Assembly (NCBI GenBank): GCA_956465555.1
Contig: OY101116.1
Span: forward strand, 1,798,001-1,862,000
Direction: 5' to 3'
Source of the DNA: Nitzschia sp. pyKryTriq1
Taxonomy: Eukaryota; Bacillariophyta; Bacillariophyceae; Bacillariales; Bacillariaceae
Length of the DNA: 64,000 bases
Shown here one piece after another: positions 1 through 10,557 of this stretch; the stretch's first letter is position 1, and each line of letters begins with the position of its first letter. A program made the translations under genes and the position numbers. The notes under the pieces were generated by a model. That model worked only from the letters and a program-made list of their open reading frames with translations, had not been told where the DNA came from and did not search any database.

Positions 1-982
1 GCTTCGCTTGCACCGCGAAGCAATTGATAGAAGATGTGGTAGTTACGTTCACCAGAAGCATGAAAGGCGATACGGACCTTCTCGAGAAGGTAAGTTTGAA
101 CCTTGGCTCCCATCAAGTGTCCAGCACGACTGAAACCAAGCTCGATGAATTTACCAAAACGTGACGAGTTGTCATTTCGAAGAGTTCGAGCGTTACCAAA
201 TGCTTCCAAGACAGGATTTGACTGCAATACACGCTCCATGACCGAGAGCTCTCCTTCCTTCTGCTGTTCCATTCCCATTCCACCGAGAGTCGTCAAGTAA
301 GACATGACAATTTTGGTGGACTCTGTCTTTCCGGCTCCAGATTCTCCAGAGATCAGAATGGATTGAGACTTGCGACCCGTGTCCATCATTTGACGATACG
401 ATCTATCGGCCACGGCAAAGACGTGAGGATCTAGATCTGACTTTGCATTCCCCATTCCTTGAGAGCGAAAGAGGCCCTCACTTCGGTACGAATCAAGAAT
501 TTCCTACAAATGAAAGCACGACAGGTAAGTAATCGGACGATACAAGATTCTTCGACTGCCAGCCACAACGCTCGTGACAACCACTATTCACTCACATCCG
601 TGTACAAGGGAAGACGCTGGAAAGGATTGACCGCGATCAAAACGGGACCCGTCCATGTGTAGATCTTGCCGTGAAAGAATCTCTCAGACACAGAATGCAA
701 GATAGCCGGCTCGTGCAAGTGCGGAAGGGTGATGAGATCGTTGTCTCTCCCTTCCGCTCTGTCCTCGTCGCTCAGAGGCGCATTGGCAAGTTCCACGCCC
801 TGGAACTTCCGTTCTCCCGTTTCCTCGTCCTTGACTTCAATGGGGCGTTTGAAAACGTGACTTTTCTTGTCGACTTGCTGGAGTTCTAGAGCGTCCTCTG
901 TTTTCTTCAGTACTTCCGCGAGGATCCAAGCATCATCCCCCTTGGGGTCTGCTGTACACCACACATAAGATCCCGCCTCCAT
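1..982 (-). CDS. Myosin heavy chain, N-terminal part (runs off the window)
   Basis: ATP-driven actin motor; only the first two exons lie here. Exon 1 (982-596) starts at MEAGSYVW and holds an SH3-like N-terminal region, then the motor-domain entry [15 protein letters not shown] and [10 protein letters not shown]. Intron 595-504 (GTGAGT...TTTGTAG, 92 bp) joins D129 to [10 protein letters not shown]. Exon 2 (503-1) carries the P-loop [10 protein letters not shown], then [20 protein letters not shown] (switch I), FGKFIELGF and YLLEKVR, all diagnostic of myosin motors. It is still open at base 1, so the remaining motor, neck and tail lie outside. The class cannot be assigned from this piece. Transcription is divergent from phytoene synthase. 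Confidence 0.95.
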
Positions 983-2171
983 GATACGAACGTTAGGACT
1001 GACTGCAGGCTATACGGCGCAATATTCCGGTGTGGCTCCAACAACGCTTTGCCTCCACCGTGCTCGCCCTCTTGCTAGGTAGTTTTTCACCGACTGTCTA
1101 TGATACGAGGCGAGGCGACGACGAAGACTCGGTTTCTTGGGCTCCCTGGAAGGTATCGAATCCTGGGATCTTTGTGATCTACTAGTAATGGTCAACGGTC
1201 TGTGATAGGAGATCAAGGCGAAAGGACCAGCATGTAAATGACAGCGGCGCTTTGTCTTGCCACCAAAGCAAAATAATAATGGTCGTCGTCGCTGGAAATC
1301 ATCGCCACAACGCAACACACACATAACAACACGCAAGAAGCGCCCGCCCGCGGAGTGGGAGGAGTTGCATCGGCGAGGCCTGCGCGTGCGAGAGCAGTAC
1401 CACAGTCAGTCGGAGCTCGAAGGGAGAGAAATCTAAGACACCACGAGGTCCCATACGTATGCGATATCTTTAGCTAACAACGGCTAGGAAGTCCCGATCA
1501 GAGCAGCCGGTCCGGAACCGACGTCATCCTTCCAACGGCTATTTTCGTTAAATTGGCGTTACCAATCTAGAAGAATAGAATTACGGTCTGTCTTGCATCC
1601 GTTGGAAAGACACCTACATACGCACGGACCAGGGACCCGGATAAACTTGCGTCAGCAAAACTTGTAACTCACTTTTCTGGAATCGGGAATCTGGAATTTT
1701 AAAACTTCCTCTAGGCTGATCTACCAAATTTCTACCACTCTTTCTACTGGGCACAGTACGCGAACCGAGATGCGCGCGGTCGGTGATGGATGCTGGCATC
1801 CGACGATCGCACTTCAACGTGCTCGGGTATTCGTGTACGGTATGTGTGGACCGACGACCCGCGAAAGATGACGAGGGATGATGAAGGAGATGTGGTTGGA
1901 CGCAACACGAGAGGAGAGAGGAGGACGTATGTGGTATTGCCGTAGCTTCAAACAACGCAATACTGTAGAGTGGAAGAGAAACTTGGAACAAGGAACAAAT
2001 ATAATAATAGCTACGGCCTTTTAGAGAGAGTAAAGGGCGTCAGCAAGAGACGTACTCCTACTGTACTTCTATACTTTAAACCATAATATTCTTCCATTGG
2101 TTTTGGAAGCAGAATCGAAGATCGCTTCAAAGAATACCTTTTTCTCTCGGACGATTTTTTAGATTAGAACA
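983..2171. other. Divergent intergenic region between myosin and phytoene synthase genes
   Basis: 1.19 kb without a convincing gene. The ORFs on the minus strand at 1010-1336 and 1614-1991 have no recognisable domain, so I treat them as chance. The region should hold both 5' UTRs and promoters. I see no clear TATA box or tandem repeat. Confidence 0.6.
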
Positions 2172-3736
2172 ATGAAAGTCTCTTCATTGGCGCTGACCGC
2201 ATTTCTATCGGTGGGAACCTGCAGCGCCTTTGTAGCTCCACGAGCACTCCAGGTGGCTTCGCCGGGCTCGACGTCGCTTTTCTCTCTCGCCCCATCACAA
2301 GCATCTTCGGGACGAAGTAAAGGGGGACGATCAGGAGAGGAAATCAAAACAGAAGTTTCCTCTGGGAAAGTCTTAGAGGGTGGAAAGGTCATCGACTTTG
2401 AAGCAATCAAAGGCCCGTCCCAAGCGGAAAAGGCGCTCTTGGAAGCGAAGAACGAAATCCGAAGCAGTGGATTGAAATACGTACCGGCGGATAGCGGCAT
2501 TCTCGGTATCAACGCCGACGTTATCGCGGAAGTCGGACATGACCTGGGGACCTTTGCTTCCGCAGAAGAAGTTCAAAATTGTGCAAAGTATTTAAGATCC
2601 ATGGCAGCCGATGGTTTCTTTGAACAGCAGCCAGGAGTAAACGGTGAAGTCGTCAGTGGTGAAGCAGAATCCTTCACAACTATCAAGAAAACGGAGTACG
2701 ATGAACTGCTGCGCAAGGCTTATTTCGAGTCGGGGGAAGTCACCGGCGCTTTCGCCAAAACCTTCTTCATGGGAACCCAGCTGTTACCTCCAGCACCAAG
2801 AGAAGCAATCTGGGCCATCTACGTCTGGTGTAGACGGACTGATGAAATCGTCGATGCACCCAGAGAGAGCGACGAAGAAATGCTACAAGACCTAGCATCT
2901 TGGGAGATGAGGCTTGAGAATCTTTGGAAGTACGGGGAAGTAGAAGATGTTTTTGATCTTTGTCTGTTGGATGTACTTGTTAAATATCCAACACTTCCAA
3001 TCACGCCATTCATGGACATGATTCGAGGCATGTTGATGGACGTCCCTGCCTTGGGCCAAGACAGATACGATACTTTCGACGAGCTCCACCTTTACTGCTA
3101 TAGGGTGGCTGGCACGGTCGGGCTCATGAGTTTGCCGGTTTTCGGTTGTGCCGAGGGGTACAACGATGTCATTGCCAAGTAAGTGACCCAACATTTCACA
3201 CGTGTCTCAGCAGCAAAGCCTCTTTGGTCTCATATCATCCATTCTTCTTTGTTGCCTATTTGACTTACAGGGAACCAGCCCTCTCACTCGGTGTGGCGTT
3301 TCAATTGACAAATATCCTCCGTGATGTAGGAGAAGATGCCAAAGATCGTGGTCGGGTGTACTTGCCACAAGAGGATCTGAAAAGATTTGGTGTCACCGAG
3401 GAGCAAATATTTGCACACCGTGTAGATGAGAACTATGTCAATTTTATGAAATTCCAAATTGCCCGAGCGCGGATGTACTACGAACGAGCACGACGTGGAG
3501 TTTTTATGCTCGCACCACAGAGTAGACTACCTGTTCAAAGCTCATTAGATGCCTATGGAAGGATTCTCGATAAAATCGAAGAAAATGGATATGATTCGTT
3601 GACGACGAGAGCATACGTCGACAAGTGGGAAAAGCTATCAATTATCCCCTTCTCCTGGTATCGAACCCTTGATATTTCACGGCAAATTCCACTGCCGGGA
3701 GATAAACAGATTCCTACCTTGGAAGAAGCTCCTTGA
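2172..3736 (+). CDS. PSY: Phytoene synthase, plastid precursor
   Basis: Condenses two geranylgeranyl diphosphates to phytoene, the first committed step of carotenoid synthesis in the plastid. Exons 2172-3178 and 3271-3736; intron 3179-3270 (GTAAGT...TTACAG, 92 bp); 490 aa. The N-terminus is a signal peptide (about residues 1-19) followed by F20-VAP, the ASAFAP-like junction of plastid import in algae with complex plastids. Both Asp-rich substrate motifs are present: DEIVD (224-228) and DVGED (354-358, in NILRDVGEDA). The VAFQLTNILRDVGEDAKDRGR block is typical of PSY. About 150 residues of poorly conserved sequence separate the transit region from the catalytic domain. The start is the first ATG and gives the signal peptide. 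Confidence 0.96.
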
Positions 3737-3914
3737 ATGATCCTTCACGAATACACGACAAAGCATATCACTCAACGACAATAACAACATCATCATCATC
3801 ACTATCATGCCCACAAACCGCCCACATTGGACGCGCTGGTACCCTTCACCAAAAGCAGCGATTCATCTTATAAGGGTTGGATGCCTTCAAATATAATTTA
3901 TAGGCGACAACTCT

Positions 3915-4694
3915 TTACTCAAAGTCTCTTCGAGTCGCATCGCACACATGTCGTTCGCATCCTCCGAAGGCTGTCTTGAGAAGTGCATGCTGAAGGTGTT
4001 TCGCGGCAATCCTTTCCTGGGCCAGTAGCTCGTATTCTTTTTCCAGAGAAAGGATACTCATCGTCGCGGCGCCGAGCTTGTTTTCCAGACGAGATCGTTT
4101 CTCAAAAGTATCAGTCGTCCTCTGGCATTTCAGTAGAGCTAGAGGCATTCTTCCGATATTTTCCTGTCGGGACGCGCTTTCCAGCTGCTGACGACATTCT
4201 TTCACCTCGACTCGCATTTTGCCGATACGGTTCTTTGTCTTTGTGTCTCGTTCGTTGATCTCGCGCAAGTCTTTTTCAAGTACTTTCAGCTGCTCCGCGT
4301 AGAACTCCCAATTTGGCCCTCCAGAAACCTTTCTGAAGAACCAGTCTTCTTCAAGAGACTGTGTGAACACTACGCCGCGATAATATTCAAAACCCCTTCT
4401 CAGCAGCAGTAGTACTCGTTTTCGGTTCGCATTGCATACCGATACAAAACATTTGCAGCGTCGCATCTGTGCTTCAACTAAACTTTGAGCACCTTCTTCC
4501 ACGTCCTCGGCTCCTTCGAAAAGAATGGCTTCTGGATACCTCATTAGAAAACGTTCTACTTCTTTGGAATCAGCGTTGATCTTGCACAAGAAAAGAAGAG
4601 CAGTCCTCTTTGCTTGAACTTCGTCAAGCGACTCTGCCAAGGTAGTAGACCCCACCGACGAAACCGATTCTGTCGAAAATGAAAAGTCGTTCAT
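3915..4694 (-). CDS. Hypothetical coiled-coil protein
   Basis: I do not recognise this protein (259 aa from MNDFSFSTES). The frame is open to an earlier Met at 4811, but that extension (HYHYNPPQ...) looks non-coding, so I prefer the Met at 4694. The first ~45 residues are Ser/Thr-rich. Residues ~50-130 include a Cys-containing basic helix (RRCKCFVSVCNANRKRV). The C-terminal half (about 150-250) is rich in charged heptad-like sequence (LEKDLREINERDTKTKNRI, LSLEKEYELLAQERIAAK), consistent with a coiled coil. No catalytic motif, signal peptide or membrane segment. A single uninterrupted frame and convergence with PSY (178 bp apart) support a real gene; the function is unknown. Confidence 0.6.
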   Translation of the reverse strand: MNDFSFSTESVSSVGSTTLAESLDEVQAKRTALLFLCKINADSKEVERFLMRYPEAILFEGAEDVEEGAQSLVEAQMRRCKCFVSVCNANRKRVLLLLRRGFEYYRGVVFTQSLEEDWFFRKVSGGPNWEFYAEQLKVLEKDLREINERDTKTKNRIGKMRVEVKECRQQLESASRQENIGRMPLALLKCQRTTDTFEKRSRLENKLGAATMSILSLEKEYELLAQERIAAKHLQHALLKTAFGGCERHVCDATRRDFE

Positions 4695-5203
4695 TTTTGC
4701 GCTACTTGGACTGGAAAAGTGATCACAACAGAAAGACAAGACAAACCAAGCCCCGATTTGGGGAGGATTGTAGTGGTAATGCGTTTCGCGCCATTTTTCT
4801 TCCAAATGCATTCAACGGCTTCACTAGATTTTTCTTCCTTTCATAGTATCCTGCCGGAATGTTCTGTACAAACGCTATTCTCTACTCTCTACACTTCGTA
4901 GACGTACCGATACCGGTATGTACCACAGGTACCATGAAAAATGGGGATTTGAGAATTTTCCCGGGACTTTTGACTTTTGCACCCCAGGTACTGGTACTGG
5001 TACTCGTACTTGTATCGTACGTAGCGTCCTCTCTCTCTCTATCTATCTCTATCTCTCCACTCTCGTATTACCGGTAGTCTCGGTAGTCTCCCAGTAAAAT
5101 AGTAGAGAGGAGAGGTACACAAAATATTTCGATTGTTCTCTGTTGTAAATGTGGCGAACAGCTGCAGTTGAAATGTAAATAAAGTTCTAGAGTTTCTGTG
5201 AGA
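4695..5203. other. Intergenic, low complexity
   Basis: Contains GGTACTGGTACTGGTACTCG-like palindrome-rich sequence around 4905-5020 and a CTCT/CTAT run around 5030-5060. No gene seen. Confidence 0.5.
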
Positions 5204-7344
5204 TTACTTCATCAGCGAACGTACTCGCTCAGCTGCCCCCGCTGCTTCGTCTTGTTTTCCTTGCATTTCTAGAACCCTGCTCAACATTTGCCAAGCAAAA
5301 GAGTCGTCCGGAAAATTTTCTGTAGCCCGGCGAAACTCAGCCTCACATGATGGCATGTCACCGGCACCGGCATGCAGCTGTCCCACCAAACGGTGGTTCT
5401 GCAGTCTGAGGGGGCGATATTGCGAGACATATTTTCCCAGGTCATCATTAAGCTTCCCATCAGCCGCCAAGGCGTCCAAACGAGATTTCCCCTCGTCCAG
5501 ATAGCGGGCAGCATCAGTTGCACTTGCACTTGCGCCAGCCATGTCACCCGTTTGTGCCATGATATTGCCTCTAGTGTTGTACAGAAGTCCAAGATTAATC
5601 ATCGCCTTCGGCACGATCTCGGCCTCGCATTCTAGTGCTCTCAGGAACATCAATTCAGCCTGTTCTCGACGATGAAACATGAGGACACGTACGTGTAACA
5701 AATTAAAGTCTCCAGAGTCTACTTACATCATCGAGATCGCCACCCTCGGCCAATGCGGTGCCCCAGTTCAGCCATGCACCTCCGAAGCGAGGATTTGCTT
5801 TAGTGGCCTTTGCGTACATCGTCATCTCTTCCTTAGTCTTGCCCCTCTCGCCAAGCTTCACTCCTAGGTTGTAGCACAGTTCAGCGTCTTCTGCATTCAA
5901 AGCTATGCTTTTTTGGTATGCGGCAATACTTTCTTCGTCTCGGGCCTGCTCCGACAAAAGAACCCCAAGAGTGAACAGAGCATCGGAGTCTTTGTACTCA
6001 AGAAGCTCCAAAGCCTTCAGAATCTTTTCCTCTGCCTCCTGGAATCGTTTCTGTCTAAGAAGAATTTCAGCCCAGTCTTTGAGACATGTAGTGCATTTAG
6101 GATTCATTGCCAATGCCCACTCAAAGTGTTTCGCAGCCCCAATCAGGTCTTGAGCTTGTCGAAGGTCACTTCCACGGTTCTTCAGTCGCCGAACATGCTC
6201 AACGCGATCTTCTACCAGCAGAAAGGCACCAAGGATATATCTTGTCCCATCTTGTACACGATGTCCACCATGTCTCACCGAACCTGGACGAAAGGTGCCA
6301 TGGCCAACGTCCATCTGTAGAACGCTATCTGCACCCATGTGTTCGAAATATGTTCCACCGCCAACATAGTTTTTCACAGGCGTCATGGCCAATGTCATCG
6401 CCAAGATACCATTATCAATGTGAACATCCGTCCGAGGGTGGCTTGAATTGTACTTTAGCAAGGAGACTGAGTGAGCTCGAATCACAGATAGCGAGGAAAT
6501 CACCTCTGGAAAAAGGTGAGCTAGAAGCGGGAAGAATGTCGTTTCCAGCCTTGAGTTGAACCATTCCCTAGTCATGGGTAGGTGCACTAGCCAATCACCT
6601 GCAAGCTGATATTTTCCACTCTGAAACTCGTTTTTGTCGACGCCCTCGGCCTCGGCATCGGATACTACCTTGGCAGCCTCTGCCGCCGAAAACAGTGGGG
6701 AGTGTTCGGTAACCTTGATGATGTCCAGGGGAAAGCTACTCGAAAATTAGACAGTATTAAAAACACAAGCAAAATTCACTTTCAGAGTCTTACCCAAAAC
6801 TTTCCGCGAAATCTTCTGGAGGAACTGACCCCATTGAATATGACTTTATCGTTGTTTCTCCCATCAACGTCTCCATGGGGACGAGAGGTTTTGCTGGATC
6901 GGCACAGTAGTAGATCTCACAGCTCTTTCTACAGTCCTCGGCGTGCTCAATTTTGTTTTTTTCGATGGCTTCTAGAAATGGAGCTCCGAAAAGAGCTCCG
7001 AGCTCATCAATTTTCTTGGTCACATGCATTTCATATTCCGCCGACGATTCTTGACTTCCGCCCCTGAACCTACAGTACCCGTTCATGTCACAATTTTGTG
7101 AATCTCGATGCGCCAGGAACTCGCGTCTCACGTAGCTAACGGGGCCTGATCGCATCAGAGAGCCCATCAAAAAGGTACGGTTGACATCGTGGTCAAGATC
7201 AAACGCCCCTCGCGACCACAACTCCAATTTTGCTTCTTCTTCAAAGTTGGCCCGAGCATTGCCGATAGAAATCCCGTTACCCATTAGCGTGGCAAATGCA
7301 AGGACAGCAAAGTAGCACTTCAACTTAATTGAACGGCTGGACAT
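5204..7344 (-). CDS. 2OG-Fe(II) dioxygenase (prolyl 4-hydroxylase-like) with TPR repeats
   Basis: Three exons: 7344-6794, 6735-5727 and 5659-5204, with introns of 58 and 67 bp (GTAAGA...GAGTAG and GTAAGT...GAACAG). The joined frame is 671 aa. An N-terminal hydrophobic stretch (KCYFAVLAFATLMGNG) suggests a signal peptide or anchor. The dioxygenase fold carries HxD (H289, D291 in VHIDNG), a distal His in RHGGHRV (about 339-342) and an Arg (about 349, GTRYILGAF) for 2-oxoglutarate. These match the P4H alpha / PKHD family. From about residue 365 to the end there are TPR-like helices (AKHFEWALAMNPK, EESIAAYQKSIALNAEDAEL, YAKATKANPRFGGAWLNWG, CEAEFRRATENFPDDSFAW). Likely role: hydroxylation of a protein substrate in the secretory pathway with TPRs as a docking platform; the substrate is not inferable. 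Confidence 0.85.
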
Positions 7345-7799
7345 TCTCGCGTCTTTCGGTGAACTATGTGAACTATCTTAGCAACAGAATTGATAGTATC
7401 GTTTTGTTCTCGTGACTGCGAACGAGAGATAGGAGATATCTGTAAGATCGTGAAGTTGAAGTAAGGCCCAGTTTTGGCGCCAAATTAAAAAAAAATCTCG
7501 CGTGCGTCTACCAGCGGTACACAGAACAAGTACGAGTAATCGTACTGTATGGTTCGCCTGCACGGTGCTATTCATGTACGAAAATGTCCGAACGCACGCA
7601 GACAGACGGGGAGAGAGCGCGCGGCGCGACCGCGAGGACATCTACTGTGCCTTGTACCGGCATCATACGGTACTGTACGCATTTGGAGGTCCTACCTGTA
7701 GATCTTTGAAAAGTTAAGTTACCATACAATAGTATTAAAGGATATTGACCCTAGTAGAGTAGTAGCGCCTCCTTACCAGCTGCACCATCTACTAGTAGA
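7345..7799. other. Intergenic, no gene seen
   Basis: 455 bp upstream of the dioxygenase gene. Contains scattered GTAC words and TAGTAG-type sequence near 7745-7800. ORFs on both strands at 7378-7717 are shadows of each other and lack features. Confidence 0.5.
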
Positions 7800-9662
7800 C
7801 TAGTCCCCGCTCTCTGAAGCGAAACGCAAACCATCCTCTGTCTGTTCCAGTCCAAGCTTGACAAGCTGATCAAACCAATATTGCTTTCTCCCACTCAACT
7901 TAACCTTTTTATCCCTCGAAGCACGGATTTTCTCCTTAATATCGTCGTGTATTGCCTCACAAAATGGCAAGTGTTCCGTCGCAATGCGCATCGCAGAGTC
8001 GTAGACCACCCCTAGCTTTGAAGGAAAGGTGACTGACAAGCCTGCCTTCTTGTATGAGGCGAGACTCACACAACAGTTGCATCTCAGACCAACTATACCG
8101 TCAGGAAGTTTGCCTCTACCAGGAAGCCTCACCCCAGACGAGTCTTGATACTCAAATAACTCCAAGTGCTTTCGAATCAATGTATGATATTCCGTCAGAA
8201 ACTGATCATCATCCTCGAGATGTAAGCAAACAGTCCGAGATTTTGTTGTAGGGAAAGCGTTATCCGTCGTTTCTTCTTCCGGTTTGCTTCTCTTGCTTTG
8301 TCCATTGCCACTGCATTCATAGTCACGAAGTTTGATCGGCTGCTTGCGCTTGGCAGCTGGACGACTGGATCTCTCCTTGGCGACTTTGGTTCCCTGCTCT
8401 ATAATGGGTACGGCCCTATTCGACTCCTTGGAAAACCGGAGACCGTCTTCGGCTTGGTAGAGGCCAAGCTCACGGAAGCAGTCCAGCCAGTAGTGCTTAC
8501 TTCCCACCCGCTTGACACTCTGATTCTTCAATTCCGAAATTTGGTCTCGGAGCTGCTCGTCCGCCTGCTCACAATTCGGCAAGTGTGACAGAGCGATTTG
8601 GAGCCCGGCGTCATATAGGTATTCAAGCTTGGATGGGTAAGACTGTGCATCGCCTCGTTTCTTGTAGAGTGGAAGATGTGCACAGTGTACACATCGTACA
8701 CCAACAGCACCAACAGCGGTAGACTTGCGCTCGCCAGGCGCTGGATCAAATTCATAAATCTCCAGCTGTTTCCGTAGCAGTTGGTGGTATTCTGTGAGAT
8801 ATTTGTCATCATCGGGACAGGACAAAGAAAGAACTAGTCTGGATCCAGAGGAGGATCCGGCCATGTCGTCGCGTTTCTTTTCTTGAAGTGAATTCTCCAG
8901 ACTTGGAGCCGCAGACTTCTGTGAAGTTTGATCTCTGGGAGTATCATGGACGCTGGTAGTCGGGGTGACAGGAGCATGATTTGGATGCTGTGTTTGTTGT
9001 GGTGTAGCCATACTCAAGTCACCCCACAAGAAATCTTCAATCGAGCCCATATCAGCGCTAGGTGCTCCAGGATGACGTAATGTAGCGGGGAGGGCGTTGT
9101 TTCCGCTTGAAGCTTCGACATCTTGAGTTGGTGTTCCCACGGCCTGATGGCGGGGCGAGCTTCGCAGTTTCTGCGTCGGCACGACGGTCGCCACCAAATC
9201 CGTGTGGCCTTGGTGGCACCTGGTAGGACGTCGAGCCTCGGGTGTAGGTGAAATAGATGCCACCTCTTCGGGTGGATAGTCGATAGTTCGAGCCCCGTTT
9301 TGATTTTGAGATCCTTGAGCTCGATCACCACCAGTGGTAGCCCGGCGAGGTTCTGGCTGCTCGGCGGCGACATTCGCCGTTGCTCCAGCGCGGTCCTCAC
9401 CTGGCCCTGCCAACTGGAGTTCCACGCCAGGCACATAGAGAAATTTGTCTCTCGAAACGATCAGATCGAGACTATCTACCTCAGCAGTTTCTTCTTTTCC
9501 ACATTGAGAACACGCGTCGACGATCTCTAAGCTTCCCCGACCGCCCGTTCTGCCAAGGCTTGTAGCGACTTGGTTCAAAAGATCTTGAAACGTCGAATTC
9601 TCTTGATCGAATCCGACCACTTTGTACTTCCCTCCGGCTAGTTTGCACCAAATCCGAATCAT
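7800..9662 (-). CDS. Tandem CxxC/HxxxC domain protein, stramenopile-type
   Basis: 620 aa, single exon. The N-terminus (MIRIWCKLAGGKYKVVGF...) may be a small ubiquitin-like domain. A disordered Pro/Thr/Gln-rich stretch follows. Two homologous C-terminal modules, about residues 275-420 and 475-618, each read: YLTEYHxLxRKxLExxE, then VGxRCxxC, YKK, a F/YPSKL block, a helix ending HLPxC, then a linker and KxYWxDxxxxLGLxxxEDGLRF. The CxxC plus HxxxC spacing (about 33 residues between) would suit one zinc ion per module. I recognise this layout as a type common in diatom proteomes but know no function. It could be DNA-binding or protein-binding. No signal peptide; KR-rich patches between modules suggest a nuclear site. 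Confidence 0.8.
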   Translation of the reverse strand: MIRIWCKLAGGKYKVVGFDQENSTFQDLLNQVATSLGRTGGRGSLEIVDACSQCGKEETAEVDSLDLIVSRDKFLYVPGVELQLAGPGEDRAGATANVAAEQPEPRRATTGGDRAQGSQNQNGARTIDYPPEEVASISPTPEARRPTRCHQGHTDLVATVVPTQKLRSSPRHQAVGTPTQDVEASSGNNALPATLRHPGAPSADMGSIEDFLWGDLSMATPQQTQHPNHAPVTPTTSVHDTPRDQTSQKSAAPSLENSLQEKKRDDMAGSSSGSRLVLSLSCPDDDKYLTEYHQLLRKQLEIYEFDPAPGERKSTAVGAVGVRCVHCAHLPLYKKRGDAQSYPSKLEYLYDAGLQIALSHLPNCEQADEQLRDQISELKNQSVKRVGSKHYWLDCFRELGLYQAEDGLRFSKESNRAVPIIEQGTKVAKERSSRPAAKRKQPIKLRDYECSGNGQSKRSKPEEETTDNAFPTTKSRTVCLHLEDDDQFLTEYHTLIRKHLELFEYQDSSGVRLPGRGKLPDGIVGLRCNCCVSLASYKKAGLSVTFPSKLGVVYDSAMRIATEHLPFCEAIHDDIKEKIRASRDKKVKLSGRKQYWFDQLVKLGLEQTEDGLRFASESGD

Positions 9663-10557
9663 CGTGGTCGTCTCAAGATGTCAGTAAAGCAAATAGACCT
9701 AGATGAATATGTAGGTTCAGATGGGAGAGAGAAAAAGAAACGACTTCGTTTTGTTGGGACACCGTACACCGTCGTATCTTTCGACGAGAAAATCTAAACA
9801 TCTGACAACAAAATCCAACAACGTGGTGGTGCCGAGGGGGGCGGGCGATAGCGCCCTGCCGTAAAGTAGACTAACTGTACTCATATTACCGGTACAAGGG
9901 TACCAGGTACGGTACTGTACAGGTACGTGTACCGTCCCTCCCCCCCACCCTACCCGGTAGACCCCCCCCCGCAGAGATCAGAGTGCCTGTACGGGTACAG
10001 TACTGTAGAGATAGAGTATGAGTACCATACTGTACTCGTACCGGTACCACAGGTTATCGTACCGGTTCTACTAGCTAGTAGACTCTACTCTACTACTAGA
10101 GCAGTAGTAGCTCTCTCTAGCTCTCTCTAGAGTCTACTCTTGCTACGAGTGAGTAGACCTACCGGTACCGTACTCATACAGTAAAGTACCAATACAAGTA
10201 CCGCAGTACTATATCCTGCTTGTTTTCCTCCGACAGGAACAACTATTGTTCCAGTACTCCTAGTATCTTCTGGCTGGATAAAGGCTACAATGTTCGTTTC
10301 TACGAATACTCGCTAGTACTACCAGCAGCAAGGCTGTTCTTGGAGTACTCTTTCGAGATTATAATGTTGTTGTCTCCTCGACCTAGCCCCATTGCAGCAT
10401 TGTTTAAAAAAAGACTATTGAAGACGAGGCATGAATCCAGTGCAACAATCATATAGCGAAATGATGTGATTTGTACCCGATATAATCGTGGTTGGATGGA
10501 AAATCGACGATACTATAGCATTGCTAGTAGTAGCTAAACTATCTACGTAGTTTTATC
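9663..10557. other. Intergenic block rich in GTAC/TACCGGTA palindromes
   Basis: 895 bp without a convincing gene. From about 9885 to 10215 the sequence is dominated by overlapping GTAC, GGTACC and TACCGGTA words and by TAGAGTAG/CTCTAGCT runs. Two C-runs lie near 9938-9970. Small ORFs here encode low-complexity peptides and are rejected. Confidence 0.6.

Noticed and set aside
1010-1991. Minus-strand ORFs (108 and 125 codons) upstream of phytoene synthase
   Set aside because: No domain, no conserved pattern, Ser/His/Arg-rich composition typical of chance frames.
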